Shown in pieces: positions 1 to 8,259 of a stretch of DNA of 64,000 nt (the stretch's first letter is position 1; the number at the start of each line of letters is the position of its first letter). Origin of the DNA: Leptolyngbya sp. FACHB-321 (lineage in GTDB: Bacteria > Cyanobacteriota > Cyanobacteriia > Leptolyngbyales > Leptolyngbyaceae). The notes beneath the pieces were generated by a model that worked only from the letters and a program-made list of their open reading frames with translations, did not search any database and was not told where the DNA came from. Made by a program: the position numbers and the translations under genes. The DNA lies in the NCBI RefSeq assembly GCF_014695975.1, contig NZ_JACJPI010000042.1, forward strand, positions 287,894-351,893, given 5' to 3'.

Positions 1-1
1 C

Positions 2-1627
2 AAACCGCTGGTTATGGTGCTGCCAGTTGGCGTGGAAGAGAAGTTCTCGGGCGTAGTCGATCTGCTGACCCGCAAAGCCTGGATCTGGGATGAATCCGGC
101 GATCCAATGAACTACGTGATCAAAGATGTACCTGCGGATATGGTCGATCAGGTCGAAATGTATCGCGAACAGCTCATTGAGCTTGCTGTTGAGCAAGACG
201 ATGAGGTCATGGAAAAGTACTTGGAAGGGGAAGAACCTGACATTGATACCTTGAAGCGCTGTATCCGTAAGGGCACCCGCGATCGAGCGTTCTTCCCCAC
301 CTACTGCGGCTCGTCCTTTAAGAATAAGGGCGTGCAGTTGGTGCTAGACGCTGTTGTGGACTATCTGCCTAACCCAATGGAAGTCAAGCCGCAGCCTGAA
401 GTCGATCTAGAAGGTAATGAAACAGGCACGTTTGCTGTTGTCGATCCAGAGAAGCCGCTGCGCGCACTTGCGTTCAAAATCATGGACGATCGCTTTGGTG
501 CCCTGACCTTCACGCGGCTCTACTCCGGCAAGATCACCAAGGGTGACACTATCCTCAATACCTTTACGGGTAAAACCGAGCGGGTTAGCCGACTGGTGGA
601 GATGCACGCTAATTCGCGTGAAGAAATCGACTCGGCTCAAGCAGGCGACATTATTGCGATCGTCGGTATGAAGAATGTCCAAACTGGGCACACTCTCTGC
701 GATCCCAAAAATCCTGCGACTTTAGAGCCAATGGTCTTCCCTGAACCTGTGATTTCGATCGCGGTCAAACCTAAGACCAAAGGTGGCGAAGAAAAAATGG
801 GGATTGCCCTCAGCAAGATGGTGCAGGAAGATCCTTCGTTCCACATGATGACGGATGAAGAAAGCGGCGAAACCATCCTTAAAGGCATGGGTGAACTGCA
901 TTTAGACATCAAAGTTGACATTCTTAAGCGCACTCATGGCGTTGAAGTCGAAGTGGGTAAACCACAGGTTGCCTACCGCGAGTCGATCACCAAGCGCCTC
1001 GAAGATGGCTACATCCACAAGAAGCAATCTGGTGGTTCAGGTCAGTATGCCAAGATCAACTACATCATTGAACCTGGCGAACCGGGCAGTGGCTTCCAGT
1101 TTGAGTCAAAGGTGACAGGAGGCAGCGTTCCAAGAGAATACTGGCCCGCTGTCGAAAAAGGCTTTGAAAGCTGTATCGAAAAAGGTGTTCTGGCTGGCTT
1201 CCCCTGCCTGGACTTGAAGTTCACGCTGACAGAAGGCGGGTTCCACCCAGTTGACTCGTCAGCAATGGCGTTTGAAATCGCTGCCAAAGCTGCGTATCGG
1301 CAATCTATTCCTAAGGCTGCCCCGCAGTTGCTTGAGCCGATTATGAATGTGGATGTGTTTACGCCAGATACCTACATGGGTGATGTCATCGGCGATCTCA
1401 ATCGTCGTCGTGGCATGATGAAATCGCAGGAAACTGGCGCAACGGGTGCCCGTATTAAAGCAGATGTGCCGTTGAGCGAAATGTTTGGCTACATTGGCGA
1501 CCTGCGTACGATGACCTCTGGGCGGGGTCAGTTCTCTATGTCGTTCTCTCATTACTCTCCATGCCCAAGCAACATTGCTGAAGTGGTCATTAAGGAGGCA
1601 AAAGAACGTCAAGCTGCTGCTTCGTAG
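2..1627 (+). CDS. fusA: Elongation factor G, 5'-truncated by window edge
   Basis: Translational GTPase that drives ribosome translocation in the cytosol. The reading frame is open from base 2, so the GTPase G1-G4 motifs lie outside the window. What remains is the end of the G domain region and domains II to V. Recognisable blocks include GMGELHLDI (domain III), [13 protein letters not shown] and [17 protein letters not shown] (domain IV), and [13 protein letters not shown] followed by [12 protein letters not shown] (domain V). The [15 protein letters not shown] style and the lack of a neighbouring rpsL, rpsG or tuf suggest one of the EF-G paralogues that cyanobacteria carry outside the str operon; this is inference. 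It ends in ERQAAAS-stop and is followed by a hairpin and T-run. The family assignment is secure; which paralogue it is remains uncertain. Confidence 0.95.
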   Translation, partial: KPLVMVLPVGVEEKFSGVVDLLTRKAWIWDESGDPMNYVIKDVPADMVDQVEMYREQLIELAVEQDDEVMEKYLEGEEPDIDTLKRCIRKGTRDRAFFPTYCGSSFKNKGVQLVLDAVVDYLPNPMEVKPQPEVDLEGNETGTFAVVDPEKPLRALAFKIMDDRFGALTFTRLYSGKITKGDTILNTFTGKTERVSRLVEMHANSREEIDSAQAGDIIAIVGMKNVQTGHTLCDPKNPATLEPMVFPEPVISIAVKPKTKGGEEKMGIALSKMVQEDPSFHMMTDEESGETILKGMGELHLDIKVDILKRTHGVEVEVGKPQVAYRESITKRLEDGYIHKKQSGGSGQYAKINYIIEPGEPGSGFQFESKVTGGSVPREYWPAVEKGFESCIEKGVLAGFPCLDLKFTLTEGGFHPVDSSAMAFEIAAKAAYRQSIPKAAPQLLEPIMNVDVFTPDTYMGDVIGDLNRRRGMMKSQETGATGARIKADVPLSEMFGYIGDLRTMTSGRGQFSMSFSHYSPCPSNIAEVVIKEAKERQAAAS

Positions 1628-1669
1628 TGTTGACGGTATACCTTTGATGTAAGAGGGATAAGCAGGAGT

Positions 1670-1735
1670 CAGAAGCTAGAAATCAGGATGATTGAGCCTG
1701 TCTAGCTTCTGGTTCCTTAATGCTGTTTTTGTTTT
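1670..1735 (+). terminator. Rho-independent-like terminator after EF-G
   Basis: A perfect 11-bp inverted repeat (CAGAAGCTAGA at 1670-1680 and its complement at 1701-1711) encloses a second stem (CAGG at 1684-1687, CCTG at 1697-1700). It is followed within 15 nt by a T-rich run ending near 1735. It starts 43 nt after the EF-G stop, so it is the likely end of that transcript. The T-run is interrupted, so efficiency is uncertain. Confidence 0.65.
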
Positions 1736-1980
1736 AACCGGGTGCGTCTAGAGTCTTGTGCGCCGTTTGCGCGACCGCATGTACCAGTAGCCTTAATCCA
1801 TTCTCTCAGTATTACTTCCCCCGTTCGTTCGCTCTAAATCAGGGTGATGAAGACGGGGGATAGTCTTGCAACGCTTTCAATTTACTCTACCTAGCAGTTT
1901 TGCTATCAGCCCGACATCGCGCAGGACTTTTTAGTGTGTGATGATCCAATTTTTCGGCAGTTTGTCGCTATAGGTTTGCT

Positions 1981-2343
1981 ATGGGTTTGTCTTCTCTGCC
2001 CACAGAAGTTATTTTGAGCCACTCCTGCTCAACGCTGGGGCATTTGTATTTAGACTATAATCCCCAACCCGGAGCCTGTCTGGAGTGGGAGGGGCAGACC
2101 TACTTGATCCTAGAGCGTAGACATCGCTATCAACTTCAGTCGGGGCGCTACCATCTGCATAAAATCGCGCTTTATGTCCAGACGTTTGAGGCATTAGCAG
2201 AGGAAAGCTTTAACGATGGGCAAGGGGGGATCGGCGATCGCTCTTGTCGGTATAACGCTCACTCGGCACTGCTTCGGTGTGCTGTTAAGCCTAGTGGACC
2301 GTGCGATGGCTGCACTGATTATCAACCCGTTGCGATGTCATAA
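1981..2343 (+). CDS. DUF6464 family protein
   Basis: A 120-residue protein of the cyanobacterial DUF6464 type, function unknown. The N-terminal half is a small beta-rich region (CLEWEGQTYLILERRHRYQL). The C-terminal half carries the Cys-containing signature CRYNAHSALLRCAVKPSGPC then CTDYQ, which is what I recognise in this family; the four cysteines could bind a metal or form disulphides (inference). No signal peptide or membrane segment is visible. The ATG at 1981 is used because no better in-frame start with a ribosome site is apparent upstream. It lies alone between the EF-G terminator and a convergent ABC ATPase gene. It belongs to the conserved cyanobacterial background rather than an obvious operon. 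Confidence 0.75.
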   Translation: MGLSSLPTEVILSHSCSTLGHLYLDYNPQPGACLEWEGQTYLILERRHRYQLQSGRYHLHKIALYVQTFEALAEESFNDGQGGIGDRSCRYNAHSALLRCAVKPSGPCDGCTDYQPVAMS

Positions 2344-2383
2344 GCAGTAAAGGCTGTTAATGACATCCAAGCTTGGCTCGTTC

Positions 2384-3115
2384 TTAGTGTGCAGTTGTTG
2401 CGCCCAAGTAGAGTTCGCCAACTTTCGGGTCATTCAGCAGGTCGATGCCGCGTCCCTCAAAGCGATCGCGCCCTGCTTCTAAAACGTAGCCCCGGTCTGC
2501 CATCTCCAACGCCTTACGGGCATTTTGCTCTACAAGGACGATTGCAGTGCCGCTCTGATTAATACGTTTAATCTGCTCAAAGACACTGTTAACCAGAATC
2601 GGTGACAATGCTGCCGATGGTTCATCCAGCAACAGCAGGCTTGGTTTGAGCATGAGCGCTTTGCCCATTGCTAGCATTTGCCGTTCACCACCTGAAAGCG
2701 TGCCTGCCCGCTGACGACGACGACTTGCCAGCGCTGGAAACGTGGTGAAAATTTCATCTTTGAGGGTTTGCAGCGGCACCTTATGTACAAAAGCCCCCAT
2801 TTCCAGGTTTTCTTCTACCGTGAGCGATCGAAACACGTTGGCAATCTGGGGAATGTAGCCCATGCCAAGCTGCACAATCTGGTCAGGCTTCAGCCCTGCA
2901 ATGCTTTTGCCTTTGAAGATCAAGCTACCCGTATGCGGAGCCAGTAGCCCAAAAATCGTTTTTGCCAGAGTCGATTTGCCTGCGCCATTCGGACCAATGA
3001 CAGCGACCAATTCACCAGGATAAAGCTTGAAATTTACCCCTTGCAGGATGTCCAGATCTTTGATGTAGCCAGCAAAGACATTTTGAACTTCGAGCAAGGG
3101 ATGGGGGGCAGGCAT
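2384..3115 (-). CDS. livF: Branched-chain/neutral amino acid ABC transporter ATP-binding protein (LivF/NatE type)
   Basis: Cytoplasmic ATPase subunit of a high-affinity amino acid importer of the LivF family; in cyanobacteria the neutral amino acid system N-I uses NatE of this type. Residues 41-48 are the Walker A (GPNGAGKST), LSGGERQ is the ABC signature, LLLLDEPSAAL the Walker B, and the switch His is replaced in the LVEQNA context typical of LivF. Length (243 aa) fits the family. No permease or binding-protein genes lie next to it, so the transporter is encoded in pieces or elsewhere, as is common for nat genes. It is the last gene of a same-strand run with the ferredoxin and hisZ, with an 86-bp G-rich gap in front. 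The substrate is not determinable here. Confidence 0.88.
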   Translation of the reverse strand: MPAPHPLLEVQNVFAGYIKDLDILQGVNFKLYPGELVAVIGPNGAGKSTLAKTIFGLLAPHTGSLIFKGKSIAGLKPDQIVQLGMGYIPQIANVFRSLTVEENLEMGAFVHKVPLQTLKDEIFTTFPALASRRRQRAGTLSGGERQMLAMGKALMLKPSLLLLDEPSAALSPILVNSVFEQIKRINQSGTAIVLVEQNARKALEMADRGYVLEAGRDRFEGRGIDLLNDPKVGELYLGATTAH

Positions 3116-3117
3116 GA

Positions 3118-3175
3118 GAGGGTGAGGGAGGCGTAGGGGAAGCAGGGGGAGTAGGGGAAGCAGGGGAAGAAAGTT
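3118..3175. repeat. Low-complexity GGGGA/AGCAGGGG tract
   Basis: A G-rich degenerate tandem tract (units like AGGGGAAGC and AGGGGGAGT) fills the gap between the ferredoxin and livF genes. Similar heptad-like short repeats recur at 5900-5929, around 20283-20320 and at 40288-40353. Cyanobacterial genomes commonly carry such short tandem repeats between genes. No coding or hairpin function is visible. Confidence 0.6.
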
Positions 3176-3201
3176 TTGGCTATTGACCGTAACTCAAAAC
3201 T

Positions 3202-3429
3202 TTATTCTGGTGTTTCTTGCAAGCTAGGGCGTTCTTCGGGGACGATCGCTCCCTCCACAGGACAGACCTGCAAACAAATGCCGCAATCAATGCAGGTTGC
3301 AAAGTCAATCCAGTACCAATCAGTGCCTTTAGTATTTTTACCAGGACCAGGATGGATGCAGGCAACAGGGCAGGCATCCACGCAGTCGGCAACGCCCTCG
3401 CAGATATTTGTAACGATCGTATGCGACAC
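3202..3429 (-). CDS. Bacterial-type 2[4Fe-4S] ferredoxin
   Basis: Small soluble electron carrier with two [4Fe-4S] clusters. The motifs are C-ADC-DAC-PVAC and CIDCGICLQVCP, giving the CX2-3CX2-3CX3CP pattern twice. The reading frame extends 19 codons further upstream, but the extension is unlike this family. The GTG at 3429, preceded by an AGAGAG element, gives the usual N-terminus (V/M)SHTIVTNICEG, so I use it; the product is 75 residues. It lies 70 bp downstream of hisZ on the same strand and is probably cotranscribed. Family members with this N-terminus and the GKNTKGTDWYWIDF loop are conserved across cyanobacteria, but their redox partner is not evident from context. Confidence 0.88.
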   Translation of the reverse strand: MSHTIVTNICEGVADCVDACPVACIHPGPGKNTKGTDWYWIDFATCIDCGICLQVCPVEGAIVPEERPSLQETPE

Positions 3430-3499
3430 AGTGTTCTCTCTAAAAGTTGGGGGTTTTCGGTCGTTGATTGTGGGAAAGAAAGACATTCACAACCAATGG

Positions 3500-4753
3500 T
3501 TAGTCACTCTGCAATTGCTGGCTAACGGTTTCAATCACAGTTTTGCCATCGGGCTTCACCCAGGCAACCTGAGCAATGCGACGACGACGGGCATACTCGT
3601 GAATAGCAGCGGCATCGCGACCGCCCAGGTCTAATTCGACGGTCGGAGCAGTGGGAGAGTCGCGCAACGTTTGAGCATGGGCGAGAGCCGCCGTGTAAGC
3701 CTGTGGGCTATCGGGCACAATGAGCCAGTCACTGGTGGTAGTTTGCTGGGGTAACTGCCCTGTCGGCAACAGAACTTGATGCAGATGCTCAATCTGTAGG
3801 GCAAAACCAATACCAGGATGAGTCTGTCCTTCAGGATGATACAGACCCAAAAGCTGATCGTAGCGACCGCCTTGCCCTAGCACTTGTTGTCCTGTTGTGC
3901 TGGTGCTGACAACTTCAAAGACAACGCCTGTGTAATAGTCCAGGGTACGGATGAGGCTGAGGTCGAGGATAAGGTTGTCGGCTGGGGGAACGGCGGGATC
4001 AGGCCGATCGCTCGTTTGGAGCAAGTCCACCAATGATTTTAAGTTGTTGACGGCTTCCTGTTGGGAGGCATCCAAATCGATCGTAGCGAGGCGTTGCAGC
4101 ACGTCAGAGGGTCGTCCACGCAGGTCAAGCAGCAGCATTGCCCGTTCGCGCAGGGCTGGCGACATGGGGAGTGCTTCCAGCATGAGTCGATCGAGCCTGG
4201 CAATTGCCTGTCTAACTTTGTCGCGTAGGGCAGTAGGAAAGATTGAAAGGAGCGATCGGGTGAGTCCGGCTTCGCCCAGAATCACTGACCACTGCTGCAA
4301 GCCTAAGTTGCGAAGACAGTCCAGCACTAGCAGCAACACTTCTGCATCTGCCAGCAGCCCACCCGCACCAACCAGCTCTACACCTGCCTGATAAAACTCC
4401 TGCTGCCGACTATAGCCGCCTTCTGACGCTCGTCGAAACACGTTGGCATTGTAGTAGAGCCGCAGGGGATGGGTAGAGCCTGCCATCCGGGTAACGGCGG
4501 TACGGGCGATCGATGCCGTCAGCTCTGGACGCAGACCGAGCTGCTCATCGTCTGCCTCTTGGAGTTGGAGAACGGTCGATCGTTGGATAGCTCCGCCTGC
4601 CATGAGAGTATCCAGCCGTTCTAACGTCGAAGTGATGATGCGGTGATAGCCCCAGCGCTGAAACACCTGCTGGAGGCGGTCTTCAATCCAACGCTTTTGA
4701 GCTACATCCAGAGGTAGTAAATCTCTGGCACCCGCTGGGGGTTGATATACCAT
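3500..4753 (-). CDS. hisZ: ATP phosphoribosyltransferase regulatory subunit HisZ
   Basis: HisZ is a catalytically inactive class II histidyl-tRNA synthetase relative. It pairs with short-form HisG to make the first enzyme of histidine biosynthesis and to confer histidine feedback. The N-terminus PPAGARDLLPLD and the LRPELTASIAR block are the class II synthetase-like motifs 1 and 2. A later conserved block (TLDYYTGVVFEV) and GQGGRYDQLL match the HisZ/HisS histidine-binding region, and the C-terminal anticodon-binding domain is shortened. Length is 417 aa. The start codon overlaps the stop of the upstream J-domain gene (TAATG), which suggests translational coupling. No hisG is adjacent. It could only be confused with HisS, which is longer and retains an anticodon domain. 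Confidence 0.9.
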   Translation of the reverse strand: MVYQPPAGARDLLPLDVAQKRWIEDRLQQVFQRWGYHRIITSTLERLDTLMAGGAIQRSTVLQLQEADDEQLGLRPELTASIARTAVTRMAGSTHPLRLYYNANVFRRASEGGYSRQQEFYQAGVELVGAGGLLADAEVLLLVLDCLRNLGLQQWSVILGEAGLTRSLLSIFPTALRDKVRQAIARLDRLMLEALPMSPALRERAMLLLDLRGRPSDVLQRLATIDLDASQQEAVNNLKSLVDLLQTSDRPDPAVPPADNLILDLSLIRTLDYYTGVVFEVVSTSTTGQQVLGQGGRYDQLLGLYHPEGQTHPGIGFALQIEHLHQVLLPTGQLPQQTTTSDWLIVPDSPQAYTAALAHAQTLRDSPTAPTVELDLGGRDAAAIHEYARRRRIAQVAWVKPDGKTVIETVSQQLQSD

Positions 4754-5727
4754 TACTTTTTCTTCCCGCCAAACAGACCAAATAGACCACCACCTGACTT
4801 GTCATCCTTCTTTGCTGACGTTGCTTTTGGTGGAGATGCCTTAGCCTTTGCAGCCGTGCCAGCTCCTTTGCTAGCCGGATTTTGAGCACCCTCTAACTGC
4901 TGTTTGCCTTGCTGCGCCATTGGATCTTCCGGGTCGAGCTGCAATGCTTTATTGAAGTGAATCTTTGCCATTGTCCCTTGATTTTGCTTCAGGTAAATCA
5001 TACCCATTAAGCTATGACAACGACTGTTATTAGGGTCAGCTTGAAGCGCATCGCGTAATTCCAGGGTTGCCTGAGCGAAATTACTCTTGGCAACATATGA
5101 CTCGGCGCGACGATAGTATTGGTCAGCCTGCGATTCGCGCGGTGGTGGTGGGGCAGGGGCAGAAGCCTGCGACGATCGTACTCCCACACCGGAATCAGGG
5201 ATATTGCTGCCTGTGTACAGTACTTTTTTCTCCCCTGTTTTGAGTTCACCTGTTGACTCTTTACGCATCAGATAAACCAGATTTAACTCGCTCAACTGAG
5301 CCGTTATTTCCAGCATCTGGTCTAATTCCTCATACTGCCTGGATGCCAGATCTTTAAGTGATGTTGCATAGAAGTGATCAGGGTTGGCAGTGGTAGAGAG
5401 CTGTTTCGCCAGGTTGCCGAGTTCTAGCTCACTTTGCTGTCTTAGCCCTTGCTGCCCTTTGAGCTTCAGCATGATCATGTATTCACTGCGATCGCGCTCC
5501 TGCGAAAGTTTTTCCCAGGCAGGGTTGACCAGCTTCGACAACAGCTCACTTGCCTGCTGCCGTGCTGCTTCCGTTTCAGAAGCCGCACTGTCTGGGTGTA
5601 GTCGTCGAGCAATTTTGAGGTATCGCTTACGAATGTCTTTAATTTCGGCATCCACAGCTACTCCCAAGATGGCGTGATTGTCTGTGAAGTCTAGAAGAAA
5701 TAGTCCGCGCTCTATTTGGAAAGACAT
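4753..5727 (-). CDS. J-domain and TPR protein
   Basis: A cyanobacterial co-chaperone-like protein. Residues 15-50 form a truncated J domain with the essential HPD triad (RRLHPDS, residues 44-46), which would stimulate a DnaK/Hsp70 ATPase. Two to three tetratricopeptide motifs follow around residues 200-270 (ADQYYRRAESYVAKS and RCHSLMGMIYLKQ), and then a Lys/Ala/Gly-rich tail (GGGLFGLFGGKKK). A GTG 51 nt upstream (5778) is open, but the ATG at 5727 gives the compact start MSFQIERGLF and is preferred; this choice is uncertain. Its stop overlaps the hisZ start by one base. The combination of J domain and TPR suggests client or DnaK recruitment to a protein complex, but the client is unknown. Confidence 0.75.
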   Translation of the reverse strand: MSFQIERGLFLLDFTDNHAILGVAVDAEIKDIRKRYLKIARRLHPDSAASETEAARQQASELLSKLVNPAWEKLSQERDRSEYMIMLKLKGQQGLRQQSELELGNLAKQLSTTANPDHFYATSLKDLASRQYEELDQMLEITAQLSELNLVYLMRKESTGELKTGEKKVLYTGSNIPDSGVGVRSSQASAPAPPPPRESQADQYYRRAESYVAKSNFAQATLELRDALQADPNNSRCHSLMGMIYLKQNQGTMAKIHFNKALQLDPEDPMAQQGKQQLEGAQNPASKGAGTAAKAKASPPKATSAKKDDKSGGGLFGLFGGKKK

Positions 5728-5899
5728 GGTGCAACCCGCTTGCCTGCCGTGAGAAATTCCTTCTAGTGTAATACTCACTGGGCAAGCTGAATGCTAGCGT
5801 AGCGTACCAAACTGACGAGAAAGAAAAGCTAGGTCTGCTGTTTTGATACCAATTTAATTTTTTGTTTATAAAAAATATGGTGGGCGGTAAAACCCATTC

Positions 5900-5929
5900 C
5901 TGCTCCCTACTACCTACTCCCTACTCTCC
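5900..5929. repeat. CTACTCC heptad repeat overlapping the 3' end of suhB
   Basis: A short tandem array of CTCCCTAC/CTACTCC units. It supplies the last codons and the stop of the inositol phosphatase gene on the minus strand (read there as GTAGGGAGTAGGTAG). Such heptads resemble the short tandemly repeated sequences known from cyanobacteria. Confidence 0.6.
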
Positions 5930-6743
5930 ACGCTGCTAACGGCGGCACATCCTGCAATGCCTGGCTCAAACTGATATGAAGCGGTCCGTTGGTTGCCAGG
6001 ATACGTCCAGAACTAATGTTAAGCGGGCTGCGATCGTATGCTGTCACGGTGCCCCCGGCTTCTTCGACCAGCACGATCCCGGCTGCCATATCCCAGGGCG
6101 ATAGACCACGTTCCCAGTAGCCATCGAGGCGACCGCAGGCGACGTATGCCAAATCCAGGGCAGCGGAACCGCTGCGCCGTACGCCCTGGGTGAGATGGGT
6201 TAAGTGGCAAAATTCAGCGTAGTTGTTGTCAGTAGTTTGGCGACGATCGTAGGCAAAGCCCGTGACCAACAAACTTTTTTCCAGTGCAGCCGTGTCTGAC
6301 ACGCGGATGGGACGACGGTTGCGTGTGGCTCCCAGCCCTTTGGCAGCGCGAAACAACTCCTCCCGAAACGGATCAAAGATTGCCCCTACTTGCGGTATGC
6401 CGTCAATGAGCAGTCCGACCGAAACGGCTGAAGCAGGGTACTGGTGAGCATAGTTAGTGGTGCCATCGAGCGGGTCGATCGCCCACAGATAAGCACTCTC
6501 TTGATTGCCCAACGAGCCTGATTCTTCCGCCAGGATTTTGTGATCAGGTACATGACGATGCAAAATCTGCAAAATCGCGGCTTCGGCTGCTTTATCTGCT
6601 TCTGTCACTAGATCGCCGGGGCGACCCTTCTCTTCGATCGCCTCCAGGTTCCCCCAGTAATCTTGCAAAATGGCACCCGCTGCCAGCGCGGCTTCTGTAG
6701 CAACATCAAGAAAAATTTGGAGCTGATTAGAATCAGAAATCAT
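5910..6743 (-). CDS. suhB: Inositol monophosphatase family protein
   Basis: Mg2+-dependent, Li+-sensitive-type phosphomonoesterase fold (IMPase/SuhB). The metal-binding motifs are in order: EES (ILAEESGS), then DPLDGTTNY (residues about 91-99), and near the C-terminus WDMAAGIVLVEEAGG. Length (277 aa) fits the family. The substrate may be inositol-1-phosphate, but paralogues also act on histidinol phosphate or fructose-1,6-bisphosphate. The closeness to hisZ makes histidinol-phosphate phosphatase worth considering; this is inference only. The last residues (WRVGSR) come from an intergenic heptad repeat and are probably not conserved. It is the first gene of the minus-strand run continuing with the J-domain gene about 180 bp downstream. 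Confidence 0.88.
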   Translation of the reverse strand: MISDSNQLQIFLDVATEAALAAGAILQDYWGNLEAIEEKGRPGDLVTEADKAAEAAILQILHRHVPDHKILAEESGSLGNQESAYLWAIDPLDGTTNYAHQYPASAVSVGLLIDGIPQVGAIFDPFREELFRAAKGLGATRNRRPIRVSDTAALEKSLLVTGFAYDRRQTTDNNYAEFCHLTHLTQGVRRSGSAALDLAYVACGRLDGYWERGLSPWDMAAGIVLVEEAGGTVTAYDRSPLNISSGRILATNGPLHISLSQALQDVPPLAAWRVGSR

Positions 6744-6870
6744 ATGGCAGATGAGGAGTAGAGGGTTACGTTCATTCGGCTTTCAGCTTTTTTCCAACTG
6801 CCTACTGCTTATTGTCTCTTTTCGTAACCAATAAAGATGCTTTAGCTTCTCACTTTCTCACTCTTCTCCG

Positions 6871-7419
6871 CTACCGCCGCCGCTGGCTGCGAAACTCTGC
6901 TGGGCTGATTCGCATGGGCTGATCGGCATTCCAGATGCCCAAACCTAAAACTCTAGCGCGCTCTTGGGCACGGGCAAGCCGTTGATCATACTTACTATTG
7001 GGCAGATGCGGTGTCGCTAACGCGTAGCCATCCGCGACTAACGCTTCGTTGAGTAGTACGCTGCCTTGCCAAACGTAAGCCAGTCGACGCCCGATCGCAT
7101 CACGTGGTTCAGCATCGGTTTCTAACCGCACTGTCTGGTGAAGCAGGCGTTTTTCTAACTGAGCTTTTGCTGCTGTGCCCCAGGGTTGTTGCCCAACATC
7201 AGGCACATCGATTCCTTCTAACCGAATGCGCTCGGTCAGGTCAGGTTGGGTCGGTACGCCTGTCACTTCAAACTCTCGTCCATTCAAGATTTGCTTGACT
7301 TCAGCATGAAAACCTTGTGACGAAGCCGCAGGCTGGCAGCTAGTAAGGAAGATTAAAACGGCAAGCTTAAAAATTAAACTTTTCCAGTGTGCCCAAGCAA
7401 CCCCTTTTGCATTGTCCAT
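6871..7419 (-). CDS. Staphylococcal-nuclease-like lipoprotein
   Basis: A secreted or membrane-anchored SNase-fold nuclease. The N-terminus is a signal peptide ending in a lipobox (LTSC, LIFLTSCQPA), so the protein is probably a lipoprotein facing the periplasm. The SNase domain covers about residues 38-170: IRLEGIDVPD carries the equivalent of catalytic Arg35, and AIGRRLAYVW that of Arg87. The position of catalytic Glu43 is Asp here (DVPD rather than APE), a conservative change seen by eye that may reduce activity. It follows the [2Fe-2S] ferredoxin gene with 3 nt between stop and start, so the two are cotranscribed. The tail is Arg-rich (RSQRRR). Confidence 0.8.
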   Translation of the reverse strand: MDNAKGVAWAHWKSLIFKLAVLIFLTSCQPAASSQGFHAEVKQILNGREFEVTGVPTQPDLTERIRLEGIDVPDVGQQPWGTAAKAQLEKRLLHQTVRLETDAEPRDAIGRRLAYVWQGSVLLNEALVADGYALATPHLPNSKYDQRLARAQERARVLGLGIWNADQPMRISPAEFRSQRRR

Positions 7420-7422
7420 ACT

Positions 7423-7791
7423 CTAGTCTTCATCTAGCGGCAGTCCTGCTTTTATTTTGCCCTTGCCAAAGTAGCGACCAAACTGAAGCTCGTAAACTTC
7501 ATCTTCATCTTGAGTTTCGACCTCAAGGTCAGAGCGAGCATAGCTGACACACAGCAGCGCATAGCCTTGTTTCTGGAGCTTGGGCGATAACCCCATTGCT
7601 TCTGGCTGATAAAGCTCTCCAGTGATGACGCGTACTGCGCAGGTAGTGCAGGCACCGTTGCGGCAGGCAAAGGGCAGTTCTACACCTTGTGCTTCCGCTG
7701 TGTGCAAAATGTAGCGATCGTCCGGTACCTGCACGCTGTGGAGTTGATTGGTGCGACGATCGCGAATACGGACAGTGTAGAAATGCGCCAT
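7423..7791 (-). CDS. [2Fe-2S] plant-type ferredoxin
   Basis: Soluble one-electron carrier with the plant-type [2Fe-2S] site C-RNGAC-TTC and a distal Cys (LLCVSYA), matching CX4CX2CXnC. It is longer than PetF (122 versus about 97 residues) because of a C-terminal extension (YELQFGRYFGKGKIKAG), and the N-terminus also differs from PetF. It is therefore one of the minor cyanobacterial ferredoxins rather than the main photosynthetic one. It is followed with 3 nt spacing by the nuclease lipoprotein gene. An upstream region with the tRNA-Ser gene on the other strand separates it from other genes. The electron partner is unknown. Confidence 0.88.
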   Translation of the reverse strand: MAHFYTVRIRDRRTNQLHSVQVPDDRYILHTAEAQGVELPFACRNGACTTCAVRVITGELYQPEAMGLSPKLQKQGYALLCVSYARSDLEVETQDEDEVYELQFGRYFGKGKIKAGLPLDED

Positions 7792-7996
7792 AGCTTAAGC
7801 GTTAAAATTGCTGCTGATCAATGATTGGTCTTAGAAGCCGAGTGAACGCACGTTAGCTTGCAGCTTTGACTCGACTTTTTTGGAGAAGCAAGCCATAGCT
7901 TTGAACGTTCCCCTTCTCTTACCAATCCCATGTCTAAAGTTTACCTGGTTCTGCTAGGATAATAATTCTGTGACTGATGACACAGCACAGCGATGT

Positions 7997-8081
7997 GGAG
8001 AGATGGCCGAGTGGTTGAAGGCGCAGCACTGGAAATGCTGTTTAGGGCAACTTAACGAGGGTTCGAATCCCTCTCTCTCCG
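7997..8081 (+). tRNA. trnS-GGA: tRNA-Ser (anticodon GGA)
   Basis: An 85-nt class II tRNA. The acceptor arm pairs GGAGAGA (7997-8003) with TCTCTCC (8074-8080) and G is the discriminator. The anticodon loop CTGGAAA gives GGA, reading UCC/UCU. There is a long variable arm (around TAGGGCAACTTAAC) and a T loop TTCGAAT. CCA is not encoded. A TAATAAT -10-like element lies about 30 nt upstream. Confidence 0.97.
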
Positions 8082-8259
8082 TTCTTGAAATTTATACACA
8101 GAGGTGGTTTCAGCTTTTTCGGAAAGTTGATATACCTACTAAACAAGGCTTCACGCCCTCAATACTTTTTGATCATGCGTCCGTTGATTGCAGTTGAGGC
8201 TTCTTAGCTGTCTGTCTATCACATATCAATTGGCGCAGCAGCAATGAGAAGGACAGCTT

